Under the pieces are notes generated by a model, which ran no database searches, was not told the DNA's origin, and saw only the letters and a list, made by a program, of their open reading frames with translations. 64,000 nucleotides of DNA from Tepidibacter hydrothermalis (GTDB taxonomy: Bacteria; Bacillota; Clostridia; Peptostreptococcales; Peptostreptococcaceae): the NCBI RefSeq assembly GCF_029542625.1, contig NZ_CP120733.1, forward strand, positions 1,674,001 through 1,738,000, written 5' to 3'. A program made the translations under genes and the position numbers. Positions 63,372 through 64,000 of the stretch are shown here, one piece after another (position 1 is the first letter of the stretch; the number at the start of each line of letters is the position of its first letter).

Positions 63372-64000
63372 ATGACAAAAAAAAAGAAAATAATAGGTAT
63401 ATCAGTGAGTATAGTCATTTTATTATTTGTAGTATTGAATTTAAAAACATCAGGATCAAGTGATGATATGTCAGTAACAACAACTGATATATCAAAAAGC
63501 GATATAAGTACTGATATATATGTTAAAGGAGAATTAAAAAGCAAAGTAAAATCAGAAATATCTTCAGATCTTACATATATAGTAGATAATATATTTGTTA
63601 AAGAAGGAGATAAAGTAAAAAAAGGACAGAAATTAGCAACATTTGATATGAAACAATTAAATCAAGATATTGAATCTGCAAAACTTGAATTTGAAATTCA
63701 AGAAGCTCAATATAATGAAAAAAATAGTGAAGAACGTGTACAAGCTCTAGAAAAAGATGTAGAAAATCAAACTATGGATTTTGAAATTGCTAAGAAAAAA
63801 TATGAAAGTTCTAAATCACTATATGAATTAGGAAGCATAAGTAAAGATGAACTTGATTCTGACTATAATACGTATAAAAAATCGGAAAATAATCTAGAGA
63901 AAATAAAATCAGATTTAAATAAAGCTATAAGAGAAAAAAATAGTGATTCTGATGCAAAATCACTAGAACTTAAAAAATTAAATTTGAAACAAAAAATAGA
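63372..64000 (+). CDS. HlyD-type periplasmic-adaptor/membrane-fusion protein, cut by window end
   Basis: At least 209 codons are present and the frame runs off the window. It begins MTKKKKIIGISVSIVILLFV, one membrane anchor, then a biotinyl-lipoyl-like start (ISSDLTYIVDNIFVKEGDKVKKGQKLATFD) and a long coiled-coil hairpin (about 95-209). In Firmicutes such proteins pair with MacB-like ATPase and FtsX-like permease genes, which probably follow outside the window. GGGAGGT precedes the ATG. Confidence 0.85.
   Translation, partial: MTKKKKIIGISVSIVILLFVVLNLKTSGSSDDMSVTTTDISKSDISTDIYVKGELKSKVKSEISSDLTYIVDNIFVKEGDKVKKGQKLATFDMKQLNQDIESAKLEFEIQEAQYNEKNSEERVQALEKDVENQTMDFEIAKKKYESSKSLYELGSISKDELDSDYNTYKKSENNLEKIKSDLNKAIREKNSDSDAKSLELKKLNLKQKI

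Overview
The window is AT-rich (roughly 27-30% G+C by eye), uses strong AGGAGG-type ribosome binding sites with ATG/GTG/TTG starts, and carries a YyaC-type sporulation protein, ferredoxin-fused oxidoreductases and iron-sulfur flavoproteins. This points to an anaerobic, spore-forming member of the Clostridia. The species cannot be named from the sequence. I see no rRNA, tRNA, CRISPR array or intact transposon.

Region 1 (about 2-18.5 kb) is a patchwork of small redox and stress modules, many paired with a regulator: flavin reductase, TetR + ferredoxin-type aldo/keto reductase + DJ-1/PfpI protein, three pyridoxamine-phosphate-oxidase-like proteins near or next to TetR or HxlR regulators, a cupin/[2Fe-2S] protein, an AraC-cupin fusion, a tRNA-binding-domain protein, a CGGC-domain protein, a DUF1287 lipoprotein and a WrbA-like flavoprotein. 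Decayed genes lie between them (NAD-binding reductase, MocR regulator, IS3 transposase). Region 2 (18.8-22 kb) holds a broken acetyltransferase, a MacB-like fused ABC transporter and a dead REP-type transposase.

Region 3 (22-50 kb) is the most unusual part: a long, mostly co-directional array of small genes resembling bacterial polymorphic-toxin immunity genes (two barstar-like relics, three SMI1/KNR4 proteins, Imm26, Imm30, DUF7660 twice, a YezG-like protein, HEAT-repeat proteins, an isolated EF-Tu domain-2 protein and several orphans). No toxin gene is present. The genes are separated by a roughly 110-bp structured repeat, here called R1. It has three small hairpins followed by a terminator-like hairpin and is found 14 times plus one tail, always in the same orientation. 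A second motif (R2) and a truncated IS3 right end often accompany it. One R1+SMI1 unit is duplicated almost intact. The layout resembles a cassette array, either recombining through R1 or built by tandem duplication.

Region 4 (50.7-64 kb) returns to ordinary chromosome: a TetR-controlled pair made of a reductive-dehalogenase-like Fe-S protein and a GltD-type flavoprotein, an HxlR/flavodoxin pair, an aromatic-acid-exporter/PPC/RelA-SpoT/metallopeptidase operon, a YhcC-type radical SAM protein, a DMT transporter, yyaC, a Lys/Asn-rich small protein and the start of a membrane-fusion (HlyD-type) efflux subunit cut by the window end.
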